24,747 nt of DNA from an uncultured Luteimonas sp. (lineage in GTDB: Bacteria > Pseudomonadota > Gammaproteobacteria > Xanthomonadales > Xanthomonadaceae). Position 1 is the stretch's first letter. Each line of letters opens with the position of its first letter. A program made the translations under genes and the position numbers. Shown piece by piece: positions 15,714 through 24,329 of the stretch. Location: the NCBI GenBank assembly GCA_938008415.1, contig CALLKI010000075.1, positions 1 through 24,747 of the forward strand, written 5' to 3'. The notes below the pieces were generated by a model. The model searched no databases and was not told the DNA's origin. It saw only the letters and a program-made list of their open reading frames with translations.

Positions 15714-16876
15714 TGGCATCAGTCGACACATCCGGATTGCAGGAGCGTTCCCTGTCCGGCGCCATCCGCCGGATGGAGGGCAGCCTGCGCCCACGCCTGC
15801 AGGCGTTCTGGCGCTGGTGGACGCGCGCGCTGGCTGCCTGGCTGCCCGAGCGCACGCGCGAGCTGTTCGGCCTGATCCCTCAGCGCCTGCTGCTGCGCCA
15901 GGACGGCGAAGTCCTCCGCCTGGCCCTGCTGCGCGGCGAGGATGTCCGCGAGGGCGGCGCGGTCCCGCTCGCGGACGTGCAGGCACCGGTGGCCGATCCG
16001 CTGGCGGGCGTGCTGGCGCAGCGCGTGGCCGACGTGCCGCGCTGGCTGCTGCTGCCGGCCGGATCCGTGCTGCGCAGGACGATGACCCTGCCCGCGGCGG
16101 CGGCCGACCACCTGCGCGAGGTGCTGGCCTTCGAGATCGATCGGCAGACGCCGTTCACGCAGGCGGACGTGTACCACGACGCGCGCCTGCTGTCGCGCCG
16201 CGGCAACGGCCAGGTCGACGCCGAACTGGTGGTGGTGCCGAAGGCGATGCTCGAGGCAAGGCTCGCCGCGCTCGGTCCGCTGGCCGCGACCCTGGCGGGC
16301 GTGGACGTCGAGGGCCCCGATGGCCGCCCGCTCGGGGTGGACATGCTGGCCGGGCAGGGTGGCGCCAGGCGCGAGGATCCGTGGCGGCGCTGGAACCTGG
16401 TGCTGGCGGGGGTCGGCGTGCTGGCGCTGGCGGCGGCGATGTGGCAGATGCTCGCCAACCGCCGCGCGGTGGCCGAGGTGTATGCGCGGGAGGTCGAGCA
16501 GGTCGTGCAGCAGGCGCGCGAGGCTTCGGCGGAGCGGCGCAAGCTGCAGGAACTGGTCGAGGGCATGCGCCACCTGCAGCAGGTGCGCGCCGCGCGGCCG
16601 ACGATGGTCGAGGTGATCGACGAACTCACCGCACGGCTGCCGGATTCGACATACCTCGACAAGCTTTCGGTCGAGGGCGACCGGGTCCTGCTGATCGGGC
16701 TGAGCACCGAGGCATCGGCGCTGGTGAGGCAGCTGGAGGGTTCGAAGCTGTGGCGTGACCCCGCGCTCGCGGGCGCGCTGCAGCCGGACCCGCGCATGCG
16801 CAAGGACCGCTTCACGCTCACCGCGCGGCTGGTGGCCGGGAACGGCGGCACGGAGGCGGGCGATGGCGCGCGCTGA
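15710..16876 (+). CDS. gspL: Type II secretion inner-membrane protein GspL (XpsL)
   Basis: Bitopic inner-membrane protein (388 aa) that recruits GspE on the cytoplasmic side and pairs with GspM in the periplasm. The ATG at 15710 overlaps the gspK stop; ATG 15713 is equally possible. The cytoplasmic actin-like/PilM-like part spans about 50-220 (RTMTLPAAAADHLREVLAFE, QTPFTQADVYHD). The single membrane helix is at about 229-247 (LVLAGVGVLALAAAMWQML). A coiled coil and PilN-like ferredoxin-fold domain follow (ELTARLPDSTYLDKLSVEGD). It overlaps gspM by 14 bases. Confidence 0.93.
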   Translation: MMASVDTSGLQERSLSGAIRRMEGSLRPRLQAFWRWWTRALAAWLPERTRELFGLIPQRLLLRQDGEVLRLALLRGEDVREGGAVPLADVQAPVADPLAGVLAQRVADVPRWLLLPAGSVLRRTMTLPAAAADHLREVLAFEIDRQTPFTQADVYHDARLLSRRGNGQVDAELVVVPKAMLEARLAALGPLAATLAGVDVEGPDGRPLGVDMLAGQGGARREDPWRRWNLVLAGVGVLALAAAMWQMLANRRAVAEVYAREVEQVVQQAREASAERRKLQELVEGMRHLQQVRAARPTMVEVIDELTARLPDSTYLDKLSVEGDRVLLIGLSTEASALVRQLEGSKLWRDPALAGALQPDPRMRKDRFTLTARLVAGNGGTEAGDGAR

Positions 16877-17471
16877 CGTTTCCCGCTGCGACCGCTGGCT
16901 CGCGCTCGCGGTCCTCGCCGCCATGCTGGCGCTGGCCTACCTGCTGCTGGTGCACCCGTGGTGGACCGTGCCGATGCTGCGCATCGGCGAGGAGATCGAC
17001 GCCCTGCGCCAGCGCGACCTGCGCGCGCGCATGGAACTGGCCCAGCTGCCCGAGGTGCGCCAGCGCCTCGAGGAAGTGCGCGCGGCCATCGCCGGCACGC
17101 CGGGCTTCATCCCCGAGGCCAACGTCCAGCTGGCCACGGCCGCGCTGGTGCAGCGGCTGGAGAGCGCGGTCGCCGAGGCCAGCCCCGGCAACCGCAGCTG
17201 CGCCATCACCAACCGCACGCCGCTTTCGGAATCCCGGCAGGAGCGCTTCCCGCGCGCGGGCGTGCAGGTCCGGCTCAACTGCGGCAACCCCGAGCTGGTT
17301 TCGGTGCTGCATTCACTCGAAAGCGGCTCGCCGCGGCTGTTCGTGGACAACCTCAACATCCTGCCGCTGCGCTACGGGACCCCGGGCGGCAGCGGCGGCG
17401 GGCTCGACGTGAGCTTCGATCTCTACGGCTTCCTGGAGCCGGCGCTGGAGGCGGGCGATGCGGATCGCTGA
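16863..17471 (+). CDS. gspM: Type II secretion protein GspM (XpsM)
   Basis: Small bitopic inner-membrane protein (202 aa) that stabilises GspL. The ATG at 16863 lies inside the end of gspL. One membrane helix is seen at about 12-30 (WLALAVLAAMLALAYLLLVH). A predicted coiled coil follows (LRQRDLRARMELAQLPEVRQ), then a periplasmic domain ending in LDVSFDLYGFLEP. Sequence identity in this family is generally low; the call rests on topology, size and position between L and N. Confidence 0.88.
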   Translation: MARADVSRCDRWLALAVLAAMLALAYLLLVHPWWTVPMLRIGEEIDALRQRDLRARMELAQLPEVRQRLEEVRAAIAGTPGFIPEANVQLATAALVQRLESAVAEASPGNRSCAITNRTPLSESRQERFPRAGVQVRLNCGNPELVSVLHSLESGSPRLFVDNLNILPLRYGTPGGSGGGLDVSFDLYGFLEPALEAGDADR

Positions 17472-18267
17472 CGCGGGCCCCCGGACCTGGCTGCTCGCCG
17501 CGTTCGCGGCATGGGCACTGTGCGCCTGGCTGCTGGCGCTGTTCGGCATGGGCGGTGGCATCCGCCGGCTGGAGGAGGATCCGGCGCTGCGGCAACCCCT
17601 GCCGGACGTGTTCCGGCCCGGGCCCGAACGCCTTGGCCCGCTGGCACAGTACCCCGAGGCTTCGCGGCGACCGATGTTCACCGAGGACCGTCGCCCGCAG
17701 CCCTACCTGGTGGATCCGACGGCCGGGCAGGCGGCCGGCAACGATTTCGATTTCGTGCTCACGGGCGTGCTGCGCACGCCGACGCTGCAGATGGCGATCC
17801 TGCAGCCGGCCGGGGGCGGGCGCTCCCTTGGCGTGAAGGTGGGCGAATCACCCCAGGGCGTGCCGCGCTGGACCCTGGCCAGCGTCGGGTCGCGCAGCGC
17901 CGTGTTCAATGGTCCGGACGGGGAGCGGACCCTGCAGTTGCGCCAGTTCGACGGCACCGGCGGCGAGCCGCCGACACCGTCTACGGCTACCGCGCCGTCT
18001 CCCGGGCGTCCGTCACGGGCATCCGGACCGGCCGGCGCACCGCCGGTGGAGGTCGCCGTGGACGATGAAGGCATGCCCGTCCAGGCGGCTCCCGCCGAAG
18101 CCCAGCCGGCGTCCGGCGCGCAGGCCGATGGCCAGGGCGGTGGAAACGGCGAGGCGGCCCGCGTGAGCCAGGAGCAGTTGGAGGCGATCCGCAGGCGGAT
18201 CGAGGAACGGCGGGCCCGCCTGCGGCAGCAGGCCCTCCAGGACCAGCAAGGCAACCGGACACCGTAG
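17458..18267 (+). CDS. gspN: GspN/XpsN, GspC-like component
   Basis: Bitopic inner-membrane protein (269 aa), overlapping gspM by 14 bases. A membrane helix lies at about 10-31. Residues about 95-165 resemble the homology-region fold of GspC/PilP (FDFVLTGVLRTPTLQMAILQ, LGVKVGESPQGVPRWTLASV). A Pro/Ala-rich stretch and a charged C-terminal helix (EAIRRRIEERRARLRQQAL) follow. Xps-type systems have no separate gspC; XpsN associates with the XpsL-XpsM pair in Xanthomonas. It therefore probably links the inner-membrane platform to the secretin. Confidence 0.85.
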   Translation: MRIADAGPRTWLLAAFAAWALCAWLLALFGMGGGIRRLEEDPALRQPLPDVFRPGPERLGPLAQYPEASRRPMFTEDRRPQPYLVDPTAGQAAGNDFDFVLTGVLRTPTLQMAILQPAGGGRSLGVKVGESPQGVPRWTLASVGSRSAVFNGPDGERTLQLRQFDGTGGEPPTPSTATAPSPGRPSRASGPAGAPPVEVAVDDEGMPVQAAPAEAQPASGAQADGQGGGNGEAARVSQEQLEAIRRRIEERRARLRQQALQDQQGNRTP

Positions 18268-18278
18268 ACTTGACCCCG

Positions 18279-20480
18279 ATGAAGCCAAGACTTTCCCCCA
18301 AGGCCGCGCTGGCGGCCCTGCTCGCGGTCCTGCTGGCAGGCTGCGCCTCGATGCCGCCGCCCGACATCCACCGTGACGGCGCCTACCGGCAGCGGCAGGC
18401 CGACGCGGCGCGCGCCGGCGGCACGGCGGACGCCAACGGACCGTCCCGGGAAGACGACGAGGGGCCGCGCGCGCGGATCCGGCGCGGCAGTGGCCAGCTG
18501 ATCAACCAGGCCGCCGCGGCCGTGCCGCCGCGGCACGTCGGCGGCACCACCGGCCAGGCCGAGTTCAACTTCGAGGGCGAGTCGCTGCACGCGGTGGTCA
18601 AGGCCATCCTCGGCGACATGCTCGGCCAGAACTACATCATCGCGCCGGGCGTGCAGGGCACCGTCACCTACGTCACTTCCAAGCCGGTCAGCCCCGCCGA
18701 GGCGCTGAGCGTGCTGGAGATGATCCTGGCCTGGAACAACGCCCGGCTGGTGTACGCCGATGGGCGCTACAACATCGTGCCCGCGGACTCGGCGATGGCC
18801 ACCGGCACCATCCCGGCGCGCACCGGCGGCACCGCGGGCACGCGTGGCTTCGAGACCCGCGTGGTGCAGCTGAAGTACATCTCGGCAACCGAGATGGAGA
18901 AGATCCTCAAGCCGTTCGCGCGTCCCAATGCCGTCGTCCATGTGGACAACAGCCGCAACGTGATCACCGTGGCCGGCTCGCGCGCGGAGCTGGACAACTA
19001 CCTGCGCACCATCGAGATCTTCGACGTCGACTGGCTGTCTGGGATGTCGGTCGGCGTGTTCCCGCTGCAGGCGGGCAAGGCGACCCGGGTGGTCGCCGAC
19101 CTGGAGAAGGTGTTCGGCGAGCAGGGCAAGTCGCCGGTGGCCGGCATGTTCCGGTTCATGCCGCTGGAGGGCGCCAACGCGGTGATGGTGATCACCCCGC
19201 AGCCCGAGTACCTCGACCAGATCGAGGACTGGCTGGAGCGCATCGACAGCGCCGGCCAGGACGTGCGCCTGTATTCGTACGAGCTGAAGTACATCAAGGC
19301 GCGCGACCTCGCCGACAGGCTCGCGGAGGTGTTCGGCGGCAGCCGGGCCGGCGGCGATGACGCGGGCGGCGGCACGCCGCTCATGCCCGGGCTGACCGCC
19401 GGGATGCTCGGCGACGGCTCGCTCGGCAGGAGCGGCGAGGACGGCGCGGACGCTTCCGGCCGGCTCGACGGCAACGGCGGGTTCGGCGGCCTGGGTGGCC
19501 TGTCCGGCGCCGATACGGGTTCCGACCGCCGCGGCGGCGGCAACGTGGTGCTCGAGGTGGATGGCGCGCGGGTGGGCGTGTCGGCCATCGAGGAGACCAA
19601 CTCGCTGCTGGTGCGGACCAGCCCGTCAGCGTGGAAGTCCATCCGCGAGGTGATCGAGCGGCTCGACGTGATGCCGCTGCAGGTGCACATCGAGGCGCAG
19701 ATCGCGCAGGTGGAACTGCGCGGCGAGCTGGAGTACGGCGTGCAGTGGTTCGTCGAGCATGGCGGCAGCGGGGTCAACGGCCTGCCCGACCTCTCCGGCG
19801 ACGGGCTGCCGCCGAAGTGGAGCACCTTCGGCGGCAGCGTCACCGGCACCGGCCTGGCGTGGACGCTGGTCAAGAACGATGCCGCCGCGATCATCCGCGC
19901 GCTCGACAGCGTGACCGACGTGCGCCTGCTGCAGACGCCCTCGGTGTTCGTGCGCAACAACGTCGAGGCCACTCTGCTGGTCGGCGACAAGATCCCGATC
20001 TCGACCGTGTCGGTGAACCCGATCCTCGGCAGCGACAACAGCCTGACCTCGGTGCAGTACATCGAGACCGGCACCATCCTCAAGGTGCGCCCGCGGGTGA
20101 CGCGCGACGGCACCGTGTTCCTGGAGATCGTGCAGGAGATCAGCGCACCGACCGGCACCACCGACAACAACGGCAACCCGCGGATCAGCACCCGCAGCCT
20201 CAAGACCGAGGCGGTCGCGCGCGACGGCGACACGATCATGCTCGCCGGGCTGATCAACGATGGCGTGGACCGCGGTTCCGGCGGCATCCCGGGCCTGAAC
20301 CGGATCCCGGTGCTGGGCAGCCTGTTCGGCACGCAGCGCTCGCACACCACGCGCAACGAGACCATCATCCTGATCACCGCGCGCATCGTGAACAGCACCC
20401 AGGAGGCCGCCGACCTCACCGACGAGTACGGCCGCCGCTTCCGCGCGCTGGAGCCGCTCTATCCGCCCCGGCGCAACTGA
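18279..20480 (+). CDS. gspD: Type II secretin GspD (XpsD), lipoprotein
   Basis: Outer-membrane channel of the type II system (733 aa). The ATG at 18279 gives a lipoprotein signal, with lipobox LLAGC and Cys22 as acylation site; the TTG at 18270 is an alternative. The N0 domain starts near 92 (FNFEGESLHAVVKAILGDML). N1-N3 follow (VVQLKYISATEMEKIL, SVGVFPLQAGKATRVV, YSYELKYIKARDLADRL). A Gly/Asp-rich insert (about 353-423) interrupts N3. The secretin core contains VRNNVEATLLVGDKIPIST and the signature GGIPGLNRIPVLGSLFG (668-684). A self-lipidated secretin may not need a separate pilotin, and no gspS is seen here. Confidence 0.96.
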   Translation: MKPRLSPKAALAALLAVLLAGCASMPPPDIHRDGAYRQRQADAARAGGTADANGPSREDDEGPRARIRRGSGQLINQAAAAVPPRHVGGTTGQAEFNFEGESLHAVVKAILGDMLGQNYIIAPGVQGTVTYVTSKPVSPAEALSVLEMILAWNNARLVYADGRYNIVPADSAMATGTIPARTGGTAGTRGFETRVVQLKYISATEMEKILKPFARPNAVVHVDNSRNVITVAGSRAELDNYLRTIEIFDVDWLSGMSVGVFPLQAGKATRVVADLEKVFGEQGKSPVAGMFRFMPLEGANAVMVITPQPEYLDQIEDWLERIDSAGQDVRLYSYELKYIKARDLADRLAEVFGGSRAGGDDAGGGTPLMPGLTAGMLGDGSLGRSGEDGADASGRLDGNGGFGGLGGLSGADTGSDRRGGGNVVLEVDGARVGVSAIEETNSLLVRTSPSAWKSIREVIERLDVMPLQVHIEAQIAQVELRGELEYGVQWFVEHGGSGVNGLPDLSGDGLPPKWSTFGGSVTGTGLAWTLVKNDAAAIIRALDSVTDVRLLQTPSVFVRNNVEATLLVGDKIPISTVSVNPILGSDNSLTSVQYIETGTILKVRPRVTRDGTVFLEIVQEISAPTGTTDNNGNPRISTRSLKTEAVARDGDTIMLAGLINDGVDRGSGGIPGLNRIPVLGSLFGTQRSHTTRNETIILITARIVNSTQEAADLTDEYGRRFRALEPLYPPRRN

Positions 20481-20503
20481 GCCCGTTCCCGGCGCGTTCC
20501 GCC

Positions 20504-21370
20504 ATGGCTGAACTCCCGGTCGTGCTGCTTCCCGTGGGCGTCGACGACGACGCCCTCGATGCGTGCCTCGCCGCGCTCGATGCGGGCACGCCGGCGGGCA
20601 CGCGGGTGTGGCTCGCCGACAACGCCCAGGCCGGGCCACGTGGGCTGTCGATCATCGAGCGCTGGCTGGCCAGCACCCGGCTGCAGGCGGAATACACCCG
20701 CCGCGGGCGCCCGGTCACCGAGGCGGTGCACATCGACGAGGCGCTGCGCGCCTGTGGCGGGGGCGACGTGATCGTGCTCGCCCCGGACGCGCTCCCGGTG
20801 CCGGGCTGGGCCCCGCAGCTTGCCGCCTGCTTCGCACGCGATGCCTCCATCGCCACCGCCACGCCCTGGTGCAACGCCGGCGAGCAGGTGGCGTGGCCAC
20901 GCATCGGCGAGGTGTCGCCGCCGCCGGACGACCTGCCGCGGCTGGGCCAGGCCTGCGCGGCGATGCCTCCGCGGCACCCGGAGCTGCCGGCCGCGGTCCC
21001 GCATGCGGTGCTGCTGCGTGGGCGCGCGCGGGCGAAGGCGGGCGGCCTGGACACGGCGAGCTACGCCTCCTGGTACGCCGCGCTGATCGACCTGTCGCTG
21101 CGGCTGTCCGGACTGGGCTGGCGCAACGTGCTGTGCGAGACCGCGTTCGTCGCGCGTGGCGGCGAGGGCGGGGCGCAAGAGGGCGACATGGAGATGATCG
21201 CCACACGCTGGCCGGCGTGGCACGAACGCCTGGCCAGGTTCCTGATGGAGGATCCGTTGCGTGCGTTGCGGGGGGAGCTGGAAGACAAGCTCGCCGCCGT
21301 CGGGCCCCCCGACCCGCAGCAGGACCTGTTCTCGGGTGGCCATGATCCCGTGGAGGAAGGGGAGGGATGA
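20504..21370 (+). CDS. Glycosyltransferase-like protein (family 2 type, divergent)
   Basis: A 288-residue soluble protein starting 23 bases after gspD. The fold pattern suggests GT-A family 2: an N-terminal VVLLPVG strand, LADNAQAGPRGLSII in the place of the nucleotide-binding VDNGSxDG motif, and VIVLAPDALPVPGWAPQLAA in the place of the DxD segment. The acidic metal-binding motif is weak (APDA), so catalytic activity is uncertain. The C-terminal third ends in a DPQQDLFSGGHDPVEEGEG tail. It overlaps the clear glycosyltransferase that follows, so the two may act in the same pathway. Confidence 0.65.
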   Translation: MAELPVVLLPVGVDDDALDACLAALDAGTPAGTRVWLADNAQAGPRGLSIIERWLASTRLQAEYTRRGRPVTEAVHIDEALRACGGGDVIVLAPDALPVPGWAPQLAACFARDASIATATPWCNAGEQVAWPRIGEVSPPPDDLPRLGQACAAMPPRHPELPAAVPHAVLLRGRARAKAGGLDTASYASWYAALIDLSLRLSGLGWRNVLCETAFVARGGEGGAQEGDMEMIATRWPAWHERLARFLMEDPLRALRGELEDKLAAVGPPDPQQDLFSGGHDPVEEGEG

Positions 21371-22230
21371 GCGCGGCGGACGGTATCCTCGCGGTGGTGG
21401 TGAGCTATCGCAGCGCCTCGACCATCGACGGCTGCCTGTCGCGCCTGCGCCGCGCGCGCGGCGTGGCGCAGGTGCGGGTGGTGGACAACGGCTCGGACGA
21501 CGGCACGCTCGAGATCGTGCAGCGGCACGCTTCGTCCGACCCGCGCGTGCGCTTCATCGGCAACCCCGACAACCCCGGCTTCGCCGTCGCCTGCAACCAG
21601 GGCGTGCGTGCCGGTGACGCGCCGTGGCTGGCGTTCGTCAACCCGGACTGCTACGTGGAGGAGGGCGCGCTGGCGCGCCTGGTGGAACACGCGCGCGCGG
21701 CGGGCGTGGAGGCGATCGTCGGCGCGGACCTGGTCGGCGAGGACGGCGAACGCGACCCGGCGGCACGCCGCCGCGATCCCGACTTTGCGGCGATGCTGGC
21801 CTCGCGAGGCGCGCGCGACCTGTCGCTGCCGGTGGACGAAAGCCTCGCGTTGCAGCCGGTCGAGGCGGTCTCCGGCGCGGTGATGGTGATGCCGCGAACG
21901 CTGTTCGAACGCATCGGCGGCTTCGACGAGGGCTACCGCCTGCACGCCGAGGACCTGGACCTGTGCCGCCGTGCGCGCGAGGCCGGTGCCCGCATCCTGG
22001 TCGCCAACGACGTGCCCGTGGTGCACGTGCGTGGCGTCTCCAGCCGTTCCCGGCCGGTGTTCGTCGAATGGCACAAGCACCGCGGGCTGTGGCGCTACTT
22101 CCGCAGGTTCGAGGCGCCGCGGCGCAGCCTGCCGCTCAGGCTCGCGGTCTGGTGCGCGATCTGGGCACGGTTCCCGCTGGCCGTGTTCCGCCGCGTGCTG
22201 GACGCCCGGGGAGGCATCGCATGCCCGTGA
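21367..22230 (+). CDS. Family 2 glycosyltransferase (rhamnosyltransferase-like)
   Basis: A 287-residue enzyme probably transferring a nucleotide-activated sugar in cell-surface polysaccharide synthesis. The ATG at 21367 overlaps the previous stop, with GGAAGGGGAGGG upstream. Motifs in order: VVVSYRS (10-16), VVDNGSDDGT (38-47), NPDNPGFAVACNQGV (66-80), NPDCYVEEG (92-100, DxD region), then GAVMVMPRTLFERIGGFDEG and HAEDLDLCRRAREAG near 190-207, holding the catalytic-type ED. This is the arrangement of WbbL-like transferases. Acceptor and donor cannot be read from sequence. Confidence 0.88.
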   Translation: MSAADGILAVVVSYRSASTIDGCLSRLRRARGVAQVRVVDNGSDDGTLEIVQRHASSDPRVRFIGNPDNPGFAVACNQGVRAGDAPWLAFVNPDCYVEEGALARLVEHARAAGVEAIVGADLVGEDGERDPAARRRDPDFAAMLASRGARDLSLPVDESLALQPVEAVSGAVMVMPRTLFERIGGFDEGYRLHAEDLDLCRRAREAGARILVANDVPVVHVRGVSSRSRPVFVEWHKHRGLWRYFRRFEAPRRSLPLRLAVWCAIWARFPLAVFRRVLDARGGIACP

Positions 22231-23399
22231 TCGAGTCGCTTCTGGACACCGACCTGTACAAGTTCACGATGATGCAGGCCGTGCTGCACCAGCATCCCGC
22301 CGCGCAGGCGGAGTATCGTTTCCGCTGCCGGACGCCGGGCATCGACCTGGCGCGGCACATCGACGCCATCGCGGCCGAGATCGACCACCTGTGCACCCTG
22401 ACCTTCGCCGGGGACGAGCTGGACTACCTGCGCGGGCTGCGCTTCATCAAGCCGGACTTCGTGGATTTCCTTGCCCTGTTCCGCCTGCAGCGCAAGTACG
22501 TCTCGCTGCGTCCGTCGGAGGCCGTGCCCGGCGAGATCGAGCTGGAGGTCAAGGGGCCGTGGCTGCACACCATCCTGTTCGAGGTTCCGCTGCTGGCGAT
22601 CGTCAACGAGGTCTGGTTCCGCGAGACCGCAGGCGAGGCCGACCGGGAAGAGGGGCTTCGGCGCCTGCGCGAGAAGGCCTCGCGCCTGCGCAACGCGGTA
22701 GGGTTCGAGGACTGCCGGATCACCGACTTCGGCACGCGCCGGCGCTACTCGCGCGCCTGGCACGATGCGCTGGTCCCGCACATGGTGGAGGAGTTCGGCG
22801 ACCTGTTCGCCGGCACCAGCAACGTGTACCTGGCACGCAAGTACGGCCTGGTGCCGCAGGGCACGATGGCGCACGAGTGGCTGCAGGCCCACCAGGCGCT
22901 CGGGCCGCGCCTGCGCGACTCGCAGGTGGCGGCATTCGAGAACTGGGCGCGCGAGTACCGGGGTGACCTCGGCATCGCCCTGACCGACGTGATCGGCCTG
23001 GACGCATTCCTGCGCGACTTCGACATGTATTTCTGCAAGCTGTTCGACGGCATGCGCCACGACTCCGGCGATCCCGTGGTGTGGGGCGAGCGCCTGATCG
23101 CGCACCTGGAGAAGAACCGCGTCGATCCGCGGGGCAAGGTGTTCGTGTTCAGCGACGGCCTCGACATCGACGAGGTGATGCGCCTGTACGCGCACTTCCG
23201 CGGGCGCTGCCGGATGTCGTTCGGCATTGGCACCAACCTGACCAACGACCTCGGCCCGGAGCCGCTGAGCATCGTGATGAAGATGGTCCGCTGCAACGGC
23301 CAGCCGGTGGCCAAGCTCAGCGACTCGCCGGGCAAGACGATGTGCGACGACCCGGGCTACCTGGCCTACCTGCGCAAGGTGTTCGAGGTGGAGGGGTGA
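22221..23399 (+). CDS. pncB: Nicotinate phosphoribosyltransferase
   Basis: NAD salvage enzyme (392 aa) that converts nicotinate and PRPP to nicotinate mononucleotide with ATP hydrolysis. The ATG at 22221 overlaps the glycosyltransferase end by ten bases; GGGGAGG lies 8 bases upstream. Family signs are the N-terminal LLDTDLYKFTMMQAVLH, the segment GTSNVYLARKYGLVPQGTMA followed by HEW with the phosphorylated-type His218, DGMRHDSGDP, and FGIGTNLTND near the end. Length is typical. It is the last gene of the forward run and is convergent with pyrF, 40 bases away. Confidence 0.97.
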   Translation: MPVIESLLDTDLYKFTMMQAVLHQHPAAQAEYRFRCRTPGIDLARHIDAIAAEIDHLCTLTFAGDELDYLRGLRFIKPDFVDFLALFRLQRKYVSLRPSEAVPGEIELEVKGPWLHTILFEVPLLAIVNEVWFRETAGEADREEGLRRLREKASRLRNAVGFEDCRITDFGTRRRYSRAWHDALVPHMVEEFGDLFAGTSNVYLARKYGLVPQGTMAHEWLQAHQALGPRLRDSQVAAFENWAREYRGDLGIALTDVIGLDAFLRDFDMYFCKLFDGMRHDSGDPVVWGERLIAHLEKNRVDPRGKVFVFSDGLDIDEVMRLYAHFRGRCRMSFGIGTNLTNDLGPEPLSIVMKMVRCNGQPVAKLSDSPGKTMCDDPGYLAYLRKVFEVEG

Positions 23400-23407
23400 G
23401 CCTGCGT

Positions 23408-23425
23408 GCGGCCTTCACCGGCCGC
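23408..23425. terminator. Small hairpin between convergent pncB and pyrF
   Basis: GCGGCC (23408-23413) and GGCCGC (23420-23425) form a 6-bp stem over TTCACC in the 40-base gap between the two converging stops. No T tract exists on either strand, so a role in termination is only possible. Confidence 0.25.
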
Positions 23426-23439
23426 GCCGGCGGCGGGCG

Positions 23440-24276
23440 TCAGCGGCAGCGGTTGATCGCGTCGCGCAGCGCGCGGGCCGCTTCCGCCGCGGCCTCGGCG
23501 TAGCCCTCGCCCCGCACGGCGTACAGGATCGAGCGCGAGGCGTTGACCATCAGCCCGGTGCCGTCCGCGGTGATGCCGTTGCGTACCACCGCCTCGATGT
23601 CGCCACCCTGCGCGCCGATGCCCGGGACCAGCAGCGGCATGTCGCCGACGATCTCCCGGATCGCCTTCAGCTCCTCCGGGTAGGTGGCGCCGACCACCAG
23701 CGCGCAGTTGCCGTCCACGTTCCATTCCCTGGCGATGGTGCGGGCCACGCGCTGGTACAGCGGCACGCCGTCCACCAGCAGTTCCTGGAAGTCGCGCGCG
23801 CCGGGGTTGGAGGTGTGGCACAGGAAGATGCAGCCGCGGTCGTTGCGCTGCAGGAACGGCTCGGCCGAATCGCGGCCCATGTACGGGTTGAGGGTGACCG
23901 CGTCCGCGCCGAAGCGCTCGAAGGCCTCGGTGGCGTACTGGGCGGCGGTGCTGCCGATGTCGCCACGCTTGGCATCCAGGATCACCGGGATGTCCGGGTA
24001 CGAGCCGTTGATGTGGGCGATCAGCCGCTGCAGCGCGTCCTCGCCGTTGTTGTGCGCGGCGAAGTAGGCGATCTGCGGCTTGAACGCGCAGACGTACCCG
24101 GCGGTGGCGTCGACGATGTCGCGGCAGAACCCGAACAGCGCGTCGGCGGTGTCCATGTAGTCGTCACCGGCGAAGCGGTCCGGGAACTTCGCAGGATCCG
24201 GGTCCAGGCCCACGCACAGCAGCGAACCGGAACGCTGCCAGCGGTCGCGCAATTTCTCCATGAAGCCATAGGCCAT
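23440..24276 (-). CDS. pyrF: Orotidine 5'-phosphate decarboxylase (long subfamily)
   Basis: Last step of UMP synthesis: OMP to UMP plus CO2, in the cytoplasm (278 aa). The ATG at 24276 has GGAGG eight bases upstream on this strand; an in-frame ATG at 24261 is less well placed. The catalytic motif is DAKRGDIGSTAAQYA (101-115) with Lys103, preceded by FKPQIAYF (65-72). NPYMGRDSAEPF and VPGIGAQGGD follow. These, and the length above about 230 aa, mark the long PyrF subfamily rather than the E. coli-like short form. It lies 53 bases downstream of ettA on the same strand. Confidence 0.96.
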   Translation of the reverse strand: MAYGFMEKLRDRWQRSGSLLCVGLDPDPAKFPDRFAGDDYMDTADALFGFCRDIVDATAGYVCAFKPQIAYFAAHNNGEDALQRLIAHINGSYPDIPVILDAKRGDIGSTAAQYATEAFERFGADAVTLNPYMGRDSAEPFLQRNDRGCIFLCHTSNPGARDFQELLVDGVPLYQRVARTIAREWNVDGNCALVVGATYPEELKAIREIVGDMPLLVPGIGAQGGDIEAVVRNGITADGTGLMVNASRSILYAVRGEGYAEAAAEAARALRDAINRCR

Positions 24277-24295
24277 TCCCGGATCCTCCGGCAGT

Positions 24296-24323
24296 CGGAC
24301 GCCCACGCTGCCGTGGGCGTCCG
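24296..24323 (-). terminator. Perfect 12-bp hairpin between ettA and pyrF
   Basis: CGGACGCCCACG (24296-24307) pairs exactly with CGTGGGCGTCCG (24312-24323) over a CTGC loop. It starts six bases beyond the ettA stop and ends about six bases before the pyrF ribosome binding site. There is no T tract on the minus strand, so it may be a leaky terminator or an intercistronic element limiting read-through into pyrF. Confidence 0.5.
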
Positions 24324-24329
24324 GGGGGA

